Below, in pieces: positions 41,484 through 50,092 of a stretch of DNA of 64,000 bases; positions within the stretch are counted from its first letter, which is position 1; each line of letters starts with the position of its first letter. Below the pieces are notes generated by a model. The model was not told the origin of the DNA. It saw nothing but the letters and a program-made list of their open reading frames with translations, and ran no database searches. Origin of the DNA: an uncultured bacterium (lineage in GTDB: Bacteria > Actinomycetota > Coriobacteriia > Coriobacteriales > Coriobacteriaceae); assembly GCA_905216145.1 (NCBI GenBank), contig CAJMST010000001.1, positions 124,001 through 188,000 of the forward strand. The letters run 5' to 3'. The position numbers and the translations under genes were made by a program.

Positions 41484-43508
41484 ATGAAAAGACTCCCCCG
41501 CTTTGCGTTGGCCGCCGCGTTGTTTGCCGGCGCGCTCGCAGGCATCCCAAGCCTCGCTTTCGCGGGAAACCTGCCCGCCGCTATTGACGGCTCCGTGGCC
41601 GTCATGCACACCAACGATATCCACGGCAGCTACAAGTACAGCTACAACGCAAGCAAGGGCACCGGCACTGTGGGCTTTGACGGACTGGCGGTTCTCTATA
41701 GCGCCCAAAGCAGCGTCCCCGATCTTTTGCTCGATGCGGGCGACACCTTCCACGGACAGTCCTTCGCCACCATGAGCGAGGGCAAGAGCATCGCCGAGCT
41801 CATGGACACCTTCTACGCCGACGGCTACGACGCAACCACGCCAGGCAACCACGACTGGAGCTACGGCGCGGACAAACTCCGCACCATGACCGGCTACAGC
41901 ACCACCGGCACGCCCTTCGCCATGCTCTGCGCGAATGCAACGTCCTCGAACGGCGCATGGAGCTCGAGCATCACGAAGACGCTCGATCGCACCTGGGAGG
42001 ATAGCGAGGATCACTCCACATTCGACTACAAAATCAAGGTCGGCGTCGTCGGAGCCATGGATGAGTCGCTAGGTTCCTCGCTGCGCGCGGACCTGGTCGC
42101 GGGCACCAGCTTCTCGAGTGCCGCGAACGCCATCAATGCCGAGGCAGAGCAGCTGCGCAAGGAGGGCTGCGATGTTGTTGTGTGTATCGCGCACACGCTC
42201 GACGCAAAGACCTTTGCCACGCGGCTCCGTGGCGTCGATGCCCTTATCGCAGGCCACGAGCACATCAACCTTAACGAGAAGGTGACGGGAGCCGACGGCA
42301 AGACGATCCACGTTGTCGAGGCAGGCAGCGCCTTTGCCGAGGTGGGGCTGCTTTCCATTCCGTACAAATACGACACGAATGGCACCGAGACGACCGACGA
42401 TGACACGGTCACGGTCCCTGCAGACGGCAGCGACGAGAAGCTCTACACCGCCAAGAACGTCAACGACCTTTTGACAGACCCCGACAAGGGCTCCGACTAC
42501 CAAAGCCGCCTTGAAGCCGTCCGCAACAAGATCAAGCCGCTCGACGAGGACTTTGAAAACGAATCGAACAAGGTGCTCGGCACATCCACCACCAACTATT
42601 TCTACGGCGAGGACGCCGCAGGCACGCATGGTTGGGAAATGGTGCGCACCACCGATTTCCGCCCCGGCAAGGAGGGCGACACCACCAAGGCCCAGACCAT
42701 CGGCCACGTGATTTGCGGCTCCTATCTTGCCCTGACGGGCGCGGACTTCGCTATCGAAAACGCTGGCGGCATCCGCGGCGGCATCGCGGCGGGCAACGTG
42801 ACCGCCGGCAACGTCATCGCCATCTCGCCCTACGGCAACACTGTGGAGACCTGGACCATGACCGGCGCGGACTTCCTCGCAGCGCTCGAGCACTCGCTAC
42901 AAATCAGCGACGATTGCAACGACAGCTACGAGCTTCAGCAGGCTTATGTGGCGGCCGGTCACAGCGAGCAGGAGGCGCAAGACAAGTACAAGTGGCGCGA
43001 TGACTCTGGCAGCGTTCTCTCCTTTGGCGGCATCAACGTGACGATTGATTGGACGCAGCCCGAAGGCAAGCGCATTGTGAGCGCCACACTCACCAAAGAC
43101 GGCAGCACGCTCGACCCCGCCAAGACCTATACCGTCGCCACCAACAACTACATCATCACCAACACGACCGACTTCCCCACCTTCGCAAACGCCACCAAGC
43201 ACACCGAGTGGGGTACCTGCGAGTCAGCGCTAAGGGCGCTGATCGGGCAGGACAGCTGGGAGAGCAAGATGACCTCGCTCGCGGGCACCATCAGCTTTGG
43301 CTCCGCTGCCGTGGACCCCACGCCCACACCGGCCCCGACGCCTAAGCCCTCGCCTAAGACGGACACGACGACCACGAAGGTCATCACCAAGAAGACGACC
43401 GGTAAGCTCGCCGCAACGGGAGACCGCACGCTGGCAGTAGTTGGCGCGTGCCTTATCGGCGGCATCATCGTCATCATGCTCGGCATTATCTGGAAGCGTC
43501 GACGCTAA
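41484..43508 (+). CDS. cell-wall-anchored 5'-nucleotidase / UshA-like phosphatase
   Basis: 674 residues. N-terminal signal peptide (about 1-27, ending SLAFA). Metallophosphatase motifs MHTNDIHG, DAGDTFHG, TPGNHDW and AGHEHIN give the two-metal site; the C-terminal 5'-nucleotidase domain has NAGGIRGGI. A Pro/Thr-rich linker leads to KLAATGD, a hydrophobic helix and RRR: a sortase signal of the LAxTG type used by class E sortases. It would release nucleosides and phosphate from extracellular nucleotides at the cell surface. The start has AAGGAAACTGCC upstream. Single gene with its own terminator. Confidence 0.9.
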   Translation: MKRLPRFALAAALFAGALAGIPSLAFAGNLPAAIDGSVAVMHTNDIHGSYKYSYNASKGTGTVGFDGLAVLYSAQSSVPDLLLDAGDTFHGQSFATMSEGKSIAELMDTFYADGYDATTPGNHDWSYGADKLRTMTGYSTTGTPFAMLCANATSSNGAWSSSITKTLDRTWEDSEDHSTFDYKIKVGVVGAMDESLGSSLRADLVAGTSFSSAANAINAEAEQLRKEGCDVVVCIAHTLDAKTFATRLRGVDALIAGHEHINLNEKVTGADGKTIHVVEAGSAFAEVGLLSIPYKYDTNGTETTDDDTVTVPADGSDEKLYTAKNVNDLLTDPDKGSDYQSRLEAVRNKIKPLDEDFENESNKVLGTSTTNYFYGEDAAGTHGWEMVRTTDFRPGKEGDTTKAQTIGHVICGSYLALTGADFAIENAGGIRGGIAAGNVTAGNVIAISPYGNTVETWTMTGADFLAALEHSLQISDDCNDSYELQQAYVAAGHSEQEAQDKYKWRDDSGSVLSFGGINVTIDWTQPEGKRIVSATLTKDGSTLDPAKTYTVATNNYIITNTTDFPTFANATKHTEWGTCESALRALIGQDSWESKMTSLAGTISFGSAAVDPTPTPAPTPKPSPKTDTTTTKVITKKTTGKLAATGDRTLAVVGACLIGGIIVIMLGIIWKRRR

Positions 43509-43560
43509 GCTACACCGCCGGGCCTTACAGCCCCGCCGCGTAAACCTTATATCGAGCACA

Positions 43561-43592
43561 GAAGCCCGTCCGAATTTGATCGGACGGGCTTC
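43561..43592 (+). terminator. terminator of the 5'-nucleotidase gene
   Basis: Perfect 13-base arms GAAGCCCGTCCGA / TCGGACGGGCTTC with a six-base loop, followed by TTGG. Weak T tract. Confidence 0.75.
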
Positions 43593-43637
43593 TTGGTGGG
43601 TATCATGGTTGAACGATCATTAGGAGGTTTTCCCTAC

Positions 43638-44405
43638 ATGGAATTGTTTGAGCCGATTCTTCATTTCTTTGAGCAACGGTGGGTCCACAACATCATCTGG
43701 GCCGTCATCTTGGCGATAGGCACCGCCGTCGCCGCCAAGGTCGTATCCAAGACCCTGAACCATCTGCTTAACCGAGACGATAACCCGCTTCCGGCATCGA
43801 GTATCTTCATCAACATCGCGCGCGCCGTCATCTGGATGATTGGCGGCAGCTTTATCCTCGATAACTGCTTTGGCATTAACGCAAACGCGCTCGTCGCCGC
43901 CCTTGGCGTCGGCGGCATCGCCATCTCGCTCGGCTTTCAGGACACGCTGTCAAACCTTATCGGCGGCATGCAGGTGACCTTTATGGGCATCATCAAGCCC
44001 GGCGACAATATCGAGGTCGGCGGCGTATCCGGCGTGGTCCAAGACATCACTTGGCGCCATACAACGATTGAGGATGCCTGTGGGCAGACCATCATCGTCC
44101 CCAACTCCAACATCTCCAAGAACACGCTCGTGCACCTCATGCCCTTTGGGCGCGTTGCCGTGCCCGTCGCGGTCAAGGACACGTCCAAGTGGGCTTCACT
44201 GGACGCACTGGCAGACGAGCTGACCAGCGCCACCAAAGCCGCCGTGCTTCCCATCTCGGGCTTTGACAAGGAGCCCTACGTACTCTTTAGCGAAATCGGC
44301 GACTTTGGCATCAAAGGAAAGATCATCTTTATCGTCAGCGACGACAGCACTACTTTCACGGCAGCCGACGCCTGCATCCGCGCCATCGCCCCCATCATCG
44401 CCTAA
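43638..44405 (+). CDS. small-conductance mechanosensitive channel (MscS family)
   Basis: 255 residues. Two or three N-terminal helices (IIWAVILAIGTAVAAKVV, AVIWMIGGSFILDN), then the pore helix with ALGVGGIAISLGFQDTLSNL, and the cytoplasmic beta domain GDNIEVGGVSGVVQDITWRH with TIIVPNSNI. It opens under membrane tension on osmotic downshock. ATG at 43638 has AGGAGG upstream. Single gene between two terminators. Confidence 0.93.
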   Translation: MELFEPILHFFEQRWVHNIIWAVILAIGTAVAAKVVSKTLNHLLNRDDNPLPASSIFINIARAVIWMIGGSFILDNCFGINANALVAALGVGGIAISLGFQDTLSNLIGGMQVTFMGIIKPGDNIEVGGVSGVVQDITWRHTTIEDACGQTIIVPNSNISKNTLVHLMPFGRVAVPVAVKDTSKWASLDALADELTSATKAAVLPISGFDKEPYVLFSEIGDFGIKGKIIFIVSDDSTTFTAADACIRAIAPIIA

Positions 44406-44406
44406 C

Positions 44407-44438
44407 CCGCCAAAAAGGGACAGGCACCTTTGTGGTGG
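44407..44438 (+). terminator. mscS terminator with AAGGGACAGG loop, copy 4
   Basis: CCGCCAAAAAGG pairs with CCTTTGTGGTGG (one mismatch, one G-T), loop GACAGGCA, then TTTTC. Directly after the mscS stop. Confidence 0.75.
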
Positions 44439-44496
44439 TTTTCATTCGTGGTACCATGGTTTATGTAGTTGTTTAAACGACTAAGGGAGCAACATC

Positions 44497-46413
44497 ATGG
44501 AAGAGGCCTATCGTCAAGCACGCAAGCGCGGCGAGCAAGGACGTCGACGCGCCATTAGCCAAAGCGAGCATCCATACCTTACGGACCTCGACAGTTTGAT
44601 TGCTCAGCTCCCCTTAGGTCAGCGAGTGAGTGTCGGCCTGCGGGATATTCCGATCGAAATGGTCGTCGGCACTGTCACCAAGGGCCGTCAGTCCGCCTTT
44701 TCATGCAACTTTATGCCCCTGCTGCCGTTTAACACCGAGTTCGCCCGCAAGTGGTCCAACCTCTACGACATCCAGGTAACCGAGGGCTATCGCGACCCCA
44801 TCATCGTCACCGAGTTCATGCATCGGTTCTATGTCCAGGAAGGCAATAAACGCGTCAGTGTCCTCAAATTCTTGGACGCTCCAACGGTTTCGGCCAGGGT
44901 CACCCGTCTCTACCCCGGCACATGGGATTCCGTCGAAAGCCGCCTGTACGGTGAATTCTGCGCGTTTTGGCGCGTCTGCCCCCTATACGAGATCGAGTTC
45001 TCGCGTGAGGGAAGCTACGAGACGCTCGCCAAGATGCTCGGTCAGAATCTTATCGAAAAATGGCCGCAGAAAAAGGTCGACTACCTGCGCCACACCTTCC
45101 TGCTCTTTAAGCGCGCCTACCTTCGCGCAGGCGGCGACCACCTGGACATTACGCCCGCCGACGCCATGCTCGTGTACCTCAATGTGTACAACCAGGACCG
45201 CCTGCTGGATACGCCAACGGATATCGTCGTAAACCGCCTGTGCAAGATTTGGCGCGAGCTGGTCATTGCCGGCAAAAATGACGAGGACAAGGTCGATCTT
45301 GTTGAAGCGCCGAGCGTCGACGAGGAGGAGTCGCCCGCCAAGTCCACCTCCGGCGTGCTCAACTTCTTTATGGGCAAGACCGTCTATTCGGCGACCAACC
45401 CCCTGCGCATCGCCTTTATCCATGAGTTCCCCTGTGCGACGTCGAGCTGGGACAGCCTGCACGACCAAGGGCGTCAGTATCTCGATGAGCACTTTGGCGG
45501 TATCGTGCGCACCGAGGCGTTCGAGGACTGTCACGATCCGGATGTGTTCTACGCCGCCGTGGAAACGGCTGTCAAACATGGGGCAAACGTCATCTTCTCG
45601 ACCTCGCACCGCCTGATGGAATACACGCTCAGGGCTGCCGTTGAGTATCCCCAGGTTCGGTTCCTCAACTGCTCTATCGGCCTTCCCCATCAAAGCGTCC
45701 GTTCGTACTTTGGCAAGATGTACGAGGCCAAGTTCCTCCTGGGCGCCCTTTCCGCCAGCATGGCGGACAACCACCGCATCGGCTACCACGCGTCGGTCTT
45801 CGCCTCGGGCGCGCTCAGCGAGATCAACGCCTTTGCGATTGGCGCCTCGCTGCTCGACCCCCGTGCGCAAATTATCCTGACTTGGGGCGATGTGCCCGCC
45901 GGAGGCCTTGCCGAGGCCATGTGCCGCGAAGGTGTAAGCGTCATGACCGGCGCCGACATGTCAAAGTCGCTCGAAGACCCCACGGCCTACGGACTTCACC
46001 GCCTGGTCGATGGCAAGGTTACCGGCATCGCCATGCCGGTATGGAACTGGGGCCGTTACTACGAGCTCATCGTTCGCAGCCTTCTTCACGGCACGTGGGA
46101 CGAGACCAGCGACGACAACCAAGTGCGCGCTGTCAACTACTGGTATGGCATGAGCTCCGGCGTTATCGACATCCGTTACGCTCCGGGCCTACCCTACCAA
46201 ACGCGCAAACTCGTGCAGTTGCTCCGCAACGGCATTGTTGTGGGATCCATCAACCCCTTTGGCGGCGAGCTCCACAGCCAGAACGGCGTGGTACAGATCG
46301 AAGGCTTCCCTCCGCTGCCGAGCACGCAGATTGTCGAGATGAATTGGCTGGCGGACAACGTGGTAGGCACCATTCCGCAGCTCGACGATGAGCCGAAAGT
46401 CCCTGCCCTATGA
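44497..46413 (+). CDS. ParB-like / BMP (PnrA-like) fusion protein, cytoplasmic
   Basis: 638 residues without signal peptide or membrane helix. The N-terminal part (about 35-150) contains FYVQEGNKRVSVLKFLDAP, similar to the ParB/sulfiredoxin-fold GxxR motif. A helical region follows (150-270). From about 300, LRIAFIHEFPCATSSWDSLH and later YHASVFASGALSEINAFAIG then GASLLDPRAQIILTWGDV match the BMP/PnrA nucleoside-binding family, normally extracellular lipoproteins. I infer a cytoplasmic nucleoside sensor or regulator. The stop overlaps the next start (ATGA), so the two genes are translationally coupled. Confidence 0.7.
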   Translation: MEEAYRQARKRGEQGRRRAISQSEHPYLTDLDSLIAQLPLGQRVSVGLRDIPIEMVVGTVTKGRQSAFSCNFMPLLPFNTEFARKWSNLYDIQVTEGYRDPIIVTEFMHRFYVQEGNKRVSVLKFLDAPTVSARVTRLYPGTWDSVESRLYGEFCAFWRVCPLYEIEFSREGSYETLAKMLGQNLIEKWPQKKVDYLRHTFLLFKRAYLRAGGDHLDITPADAMLVYLNVYNQDRLLDTPTDIVVNRLCKIWRELVIAGKNDEDKVDLVEAPSVDEEESPAKSTSGVLNFFMGKTVYSATNPLRIAFIHEFPCATSSWDSLHDQGRQYLDEHFGGIVRTEAFEDCHDPDVFYAAVETAVKHGANVIFSTSHRLMEYTLRAAVEYPQVRFLNCSIGLPHQSVRSYFGKMYEAKFLLGALSASMADNHRIGYHASVFASGALSEINAFAIGASLLDPRAQIILTWGDVPAGGLAEAMCREGVSVMTGADMSKSLEDPTAYGLHRLVDGKVTGIAMPVWNWGRYYELIVRSLLHGTWDETSDDNQVRAVNYWYGMSSGVIDIRYAPGLPYQTRKLVQLLRNGIVVGSINPFGGELHSQNGVVQIEGFPPLPSTQIVEMNWLADNVVGTIPQLDDEPKVPAL

Positions 46414-47120
46414 AAATCCTTGCCATAGCCGATACCGAAGAACGATGCCTTTGGGAGTGCTTTCGCAAGGAACGCTTTGAGGGAGTCGACCTGATTTTGT
46501 CCGCCGGCGATCTGGACCCGGACTATCTTGAGTTTTTGGTTACGGTCATCAACAAACCGCTCATCTACGTGCGCGGCAATCACGATGACCGCTACGCACG
46601 TCATGCACCGGGTGGATGTATCTGCGTAGAGGACAGCGTGTACACGTACCGAGGGATTCGCATTGCGGGCCTTGGCGGGTCCATGCGTTATCGCGACGGC
46701 GCCAACATGTACACCGAACGCGAGATGTCCAAGCGCATGCGTAAGCTGTCGCGTAAGGTTAGGATGGTCGGCGGGTGCGACATTCTGCTTACCCATGCAC
46801 CCGCCGCCGGTATGGGTGATCTGGACGATCTGCCGCATCGAGGATTCGAGTGTTTTAACACAGCACTCGAATCCTGGAATCCCGACTACATGGTGCACGG
46901 GCATGTGCACCAAAGCTACGGTTGCGATTTTCAGCGCGAGCGTCAGCATGTGTGTGGAACGACGATCATCAACGCCTGCGGCTATACGCAGTTTGAGCTC
47001 GACCAGACGCACTACCCCATCCGCGGCTGGCAAGCAGCTTGGCTCAACTCACAAACCATGCGCCGCGAGCTCAAACGCCACGAAGCCATCGAGTCCTCAA
47101 CAGCCAGAACACCCTGGTAA
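46410..47120 (+). CDS. metallophosphoesterase
   Basis: 236 residues, calcineurin-like family: LAIADTEERC (first motif, with Asp), SAGDLDPDY, YVRGNHDDRY, LLTHAPAAG and VHGHVHQSYG. The first motif is DTE rather than the usual DxH, so one metal ligand is altered. Likely substrate is a nucleotide or phosphodiester; coupling with the BMP-type protein upstream suggests a nucleotide-related role, by inference. Ends before a perfect palindrome. Confidence 0.83.
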   Translation: MKILAIADTEERCLWECFRKERFEGVDLILSAGDLDPDYLEFLVTVINKPLIYVRGNHDDRYARHAPGGCICVEDSVYTYRGIRIAGLGGSMRYRDGANMYTEREMSKRMRKLSRKVRMVGGCDILLTHAPAAGMGDLDDLPHRGFECFNTALESWNPDYMVHGHVHQSYGCDFQRERQHVCGTTIINACGYTQFELDQTHYPIRGWQAAWLNSQTMRRELKRHEAIESSTARTPW

Positions 47121-47121
47121 C

Positions 47122-47154
47122 CACCATAAAGGGGACACTGTCCCCTTTATGGTG
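47122..47154 (+). terminator. perfect palindrome with GGGGACA, copy 5 of the hairpin family
   Basis: CACCATAAAGGGGACA and TGTCCCCTTTATGGTG, 16-base arms around a single C, then CTTTTG. Two bases after the phosphoesterase stop. Confidence 0.8.
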
Positions 47155-47170
47155 CTTTTGACGCGATAGC

Positions 47171-47209
47171 AAGAAACCCGGTCCTGCACAAGGCAGAACC
47201 GGGTTTCTT
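47171..47209. terminator. bidirectional terminator between phosphoesterase and rplA
   Basis: Perfect 12-base arms AAGAAACCCGGT / ACCGGGTTTCTT with a 15-base loop, flanked by T on the plus side. Serves the convergent rplK-rplA operon. Confidence 0.8.
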
Positions 47210-47245
47210 TAGCAATGCTTGCTGTACTCAGGCAGTAACTAGCAG

Positions 47246-47953
47246 TTACTCAGCCAGGAAGTCACGCTGGACAGCGGGATCGACCTTGACGCCAGGGCCC
47301 ATGGTGGAAGACACGGAGATGGACTTGACGTACTTGCCCTTAGCAGAAGAGGGCTTGACGCGCAGAATCTCGGTGTACAGGGCAGCGTAGTTCTCGACGA
47401 GCTGCTGCTCAGAGAAGGACTTCTTGCCCAGGGGCACGTGGCAGATGCCGTAGCGGTCGGCGCGGTACTCAACGCGGCCAGCCTTGAGCTCGGAGACCAT
47501 CTTGGCGACGTCCATGGTCACGGTGCCGAGCTTGGGGTTCGGCATGAGGCCACGGGGACCAAGGATCTTACCGATGCGGCCAACCTTGGCCATCATGTTC
47601 GGCGTAGCGATAGCGGCGTCGAAGTTGATCTCGCCCTTCTGAATCTGGGCGACGAGCTCGTCGGAACCGATGATGTCGGCGCCGGCAGCCTCAGCCTCAC
47701 GGGCCTTCTCGCCCTCGGCGAAGACGGCAACACGAACGGTCTTGCCGGTGCCGTGGGGCAGGGAGATGGAACCACGGATGTTCTGGTCAGCCTTACGAGT
47801 ATCGATGCCCAGACGGAAGTGAGCCTCGACGGTCTCGTCGAACTTTGCAGTGTCGAGCTCCTTGATGAGCTTGGCAGCCTGAAGGGGGGTGTAGAGCGTG
47901 GCGCGGTCGATCTTCTCGGCAGCGGCGTTATAGCTCTTACCATGCTTAGCCAT
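47246..47953 (-). CDS. rplA: 50S ribosomal protein L1
   Basis: 235 residues from ATG 47953, which has AGGAGG eight bases upstream; an ATG at 47959 is too close. Seen: EAHFRLGIDTRKADQNIRG, LMPNPKLGTVT and VEYRADRYGICHVPLG. It forms the L1 stalk and is a known translational repressor of rplK-rplA through the mRNA leader. Last gene of the secE-nusG-rplK-rplA run. Confidence 0.97.
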   Translation of the reverse strand: MAKHGKSYNAAAEKIDRATLYTPLQAAKLIKELDTAKFDETVEAHFRLGIDTRKADQNIRGSISLPHGTGKTVRVAVFAEGEKAREAEAAGADIIGSDELVAQIQKGEINFDAAIATPNMMAKVGRIGKILGPRGLMPNPKLGTVTMDVAKMVSELKAGRVEYRADRYGICHVPLGKKSFSEQQLVENYAALYTEILRVKPSSAKGKYVKSISVSSTMGPGVKVDPAVQRDFLAE

Positions 47954-48070
47954 GTGCATTACCTCCTGTGGTTAAACGGGCGTGAGCCCTCCCACATCGT
48001 ATCGTGTGCCCTATTGCACACATTTAACGGGCGCCCCGGTCGGAGCACCCGCCGTTACCATAAGAAATCG

Positions 48071-48499
48071 CTACTCAGCGATGGTGACGCCCATGGAACG
48101 GGCGGTACCGGCGATGATCTTCTTGGCGGCGTCAATGTCGTTGGCATTGAGGTCCGGCATCTTGATCTCGGCGATCTTGGTGAGCTGCTCCTGGGAGAGC
48201 TGACCAACCTTGTCAGCCTGGGGCTTAGCGGAACCAGACTTGAGGTTCAGCTCCTTCTTGATAAGGTGAGCCGCCGGCGGGGTCTTGGTGATGAAGGAGA
48301 AGGACTTGTCCTCGTAGACAGAGATCTCAACGGGGATGATGTCACCCTTCTTGTCCTGCGTCTCGGCGTTAAAGGCCTGGCAGAACTGCATGATGTTCAC
48401 GCCAGCAGCGCCCAGGGCGGGGCCGACGGGAGGAGCGGGGTTTGCTGCACCAGCAGGAATCTGGAGCTTAATGACGTTGGCAACCTTCTTCTCAGCCAT
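48071..48499 (-). CDS. rplK: 50S ribosomal protein L11
   Basis: 142 residues from ATG 48499 (AAAGGAATGACC upstream). KLQIPAGAANPAPPVGPALG and IAGTARSMG are diagnostic. Part of the GTPase-associated centre and target of thiopeptides. Precedes rplA by about 118 bases. Confidence 0.98.
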   Translation of the reverse strand: MAEKKVANVIKLQIPAGAANPAPPVGPALGAAGVNIMQFCQAFNAETQDKKGDIIPVEISVYEDKSFSFITKTPPAAHLIKKELNLKSGSAKPQADKVGQLSQEQLTKIAEIKMPDLNANDIDAAKKIIAGTARSMGVTIAE

Positions 48500-48619
48500 G
48501 GTCATTCCTTTCGAATCACGAGTGTGAAGTACTTGCTATATCGTAAGCACGCACGTGTTAGAAGCACTCCTGAGATGAGCAGTCACAGAAGAAGCACGCT
48601 CGCGCGAACGGACGAAAAC

Positions 48620-49156
48620 TTAAGCGATGACAGCGACCTGGTTAAAGTCGAGCTCGACCGGCGTCTCGCGGCCAAAGATCATCAGCGTGACCTTGAGCTT
48701 GCCAGCCTCGGTGTTAACCTCGGAGACCTTGCCATCAAAGTCGGTAAGCGGGCCATCGGTGACGCGGACGGACGTACCGACCTCAATATCAACCGAGGTG
48801 CGCTTGGGCGAATCGCCCTTACCGGGACGACGAGTCATCTTGTTGTACTCGTCGCGGGAAAGCGGAGCGGGCTTGCCGTTGCCGCCTAGGAAACCGGTGA
48901 CGCCAGGCGTGTTACGAACACACGTCCAAGCATCGTCATCCATCTCCATGCGGACCAGGACATAACCCGGGAAGATCTTGGAATCCTTGGTCTCACGCTT
49001 GCCACCCTCTTTAATCTCGGTGACGCGCTCCATAGGAATCTCGATATCAAAGATACGGTCCTGCATGCCCATAGTCTCGATGCGATGCTCGAGATCGGAC
49101 TTAACGCGGTTCTCGTATCCAGAGTAAGTGTGAACGACGTACCAACGCTTAGACAT
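48620..49156 (-). CDS. nusG: transcription termination/antitermination factor NusG
   Basis: 178 residues: NGN domain (WYVVHTYSGYENRVKSDLEH) and C-terminal KOW domain (VGTSVRVTDGPLTDFDGKVS), joined by a linker from residue ~100. It binds the elongating RNA polymerase and couples it with the ribosome or Rho. It starts four bases after secE stops. Confidence 0.97.
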   Translation of the reverse strand: MSKRWYVVHTYSGYENRVKSDLEHRIETMGMQDRIFDIEIPMERVTEIKEGGKRETKDSKIFPGYVLVRMEMDDDAWTCVRNTPGVTGFLGGNGKPAPLSRDEYNKMTRRPGKGDSPKRTSVDIEVGTSVRVTDGPLTDFDGKVSEVNTEAGKLKVTLMIFGRETPVELDFNQVAVIA

Positions 49157-49159
49157 GGT

Positions 49160-49498
49160 TTAGCCCCTCAATCCAGAGAACAGAGCAAGAGCCTCGCCAA
49201 AGCCAGCATCGAGCAGAGCGATGACGACGCCGACGACGATCAGAGAAGCGCAAACAACAACCGAGTAGTTCACGAGCTCCTTCTTATCGGGCCACGTGAC
49301 ACGCTTCATCTCGGACTTGACCGAAGCGAAATACTTCTTGGTGCGGGCGAAGAAACCAGGCTTCTCGTTCTTCTTGGACTTCGCAGCCTTCTCGTTCTTC
49401 TTGGCAACGGCCTTCTTGGCCTCAACCTTGGAGTTGGCGGCAGCTTTGTTGGCAGGTGCCGGCTGCTGAGCCTTCTTCTTGTTCTTCTTGTTGGCCAT
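49160..49498 (-). CDS. secE: preprotein translocase subunit SecE
   Basis: 112 residues: a Lys/Ala-rich N-terminal extension of ~45 residues, then KSEMKRVTWPDKKELVNYSV and one membrane helix (VVVCASLIVVGVVIALLDAG). It stabilises SecY in the Sec channel. The long charged N-terminus is common in actinobacteria. Upstream is tRNA-Trp, the usual neighbour of secE. Confidence 0.95.
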   Translation of the reverse strand: MANKKNKKKAQQPAPANKAAANSKVEAKKAVAKKNEKAAKSKKNEKPGFFARTKKYFASVKSEMKRVTWPDKKELVNYSVVVCASLIVVGVVIALLDAGFGEALALFSGLRG

Positions 49499-49537
49499 TT
49501 GGGTTACCTCCGCGCAATGCGCTTATACATGAGTAAA

Positions 49538-49565
49538 CCGTAAGCCCCCAAGTGGGAGCTTACGG
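49538..49565 (-). terminator. hairpin between tRNA-Trp and secE
   Basis: CCGTAAGC / GCTTACGG arms with a G/C-rich tip, followed on the minus strand by TTTACTC, ten bases after the tRNA 3' end. May terminate part of the tRNA transcript or mark a processing site. Confidence 0.5.
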
Positions 49566-49574
49566 AATAATGAC

Positions 49575-49650
49575 TGGCACGCCAGGAAGGACTCGAACCC
49601 TCAACACTCGGTTTTGGAGACCGATGCTCTACCAATTGAACTACTGGCGT
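49575..49650 (-). tRNA. tRNA-Trp (CCA anticodon)
   Basis: Cloverleaf with acceptor ACGCCAG / CTGGCGT, anticodon loop CTCCAAA, TTCGAGT arm and an encoded 3' CCA. It lies between rpmG and secE, as in many bacteria. Confidence 0.97.
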
Positions 49651-49663
49651 ATGTGACTAGAGA

Positions 49664-49813
49664 CTAGCGAGTCTCTTTGTGCAGCGTGTGGTGACGGCAC
49701 CAGGGGCAATACTTCTTGATCTCCATACGATCAGGCATGGTCGACTTGTTCTTGGTGGTCGTATAGTTGCGGCGCTTGCACTCAGTGCAAGCAAGAGTAA
49801 CTAGAGTACGCAT
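49664..49813 (-). CDS. rpmG: 50S ribosomal protein L33
   Basis: 49 residues, reading MRTLVTLACTECKRRNY at the N-terminus. Two Cys pairs (CTEC and CPWC) make a zinc ribbon, so this is the Zn-containing C+ form. YTTTKNK and MEIKKYCPWCRHHTLHKE are canonical. AAAGGTTCAGGATAC precedes the ATG. It sits between tuf and tRNA-Trp. Confidence 0.96.
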   Translation of the reverse strand: MRTLVTLACTECKRRNYTTTKNKSTMPDRMEIKKYCPWCRHHTLHKETR

Positions 49814-49859
49814 GTATCCTGAACCTTTCATTTCCGCCCCGTACGGGCACGAGTTGTTA

Positions 49860-49888
49860 CTTTATCAGCTCCACGTAAGTGCTGTCAA
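49860..49888 (-). promoter_or_regulatory. candidate promoter of rpmG-tRNA-Trp-secE
   Basis: TTGACA (49883-49888), spacer of 16-17 bases, GATAAA/ATAAAG (about 49860-49866) on the minus strand, about 47 bases upstream of rpmG. Perfect -35 box. Confidence 0.65.
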
Positions 49889-50033
49889 TGAAAACCTCGA
49901 GTCAATTGGTTCTCGGTGGATCCATTCATATTTGGAACACATCAATGAAGCCATCGAGAGCTAATCGACGGTGCATCCAGGACCATTATCGATCCTCTCG
50001 ACACCAGCAACGGCTCAATATCCATTGCAGAAA

Positions 50034-50065
50034 AGAACCCGGCACCCATATAAGTGCCGGGTTCT
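50034..50065 (-). terminator. terminator of tuf
   Basis: Perfect 12-base arms AGAACCCGGCAC / GTGCCGGGTTCT with an eight-base loop, followed on the minus strand by TTTCTGC. Confidence 0.9.
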
Positions 50066-50092
50066 CTAAGTCAGCTATATCAAAGAGCTAAT

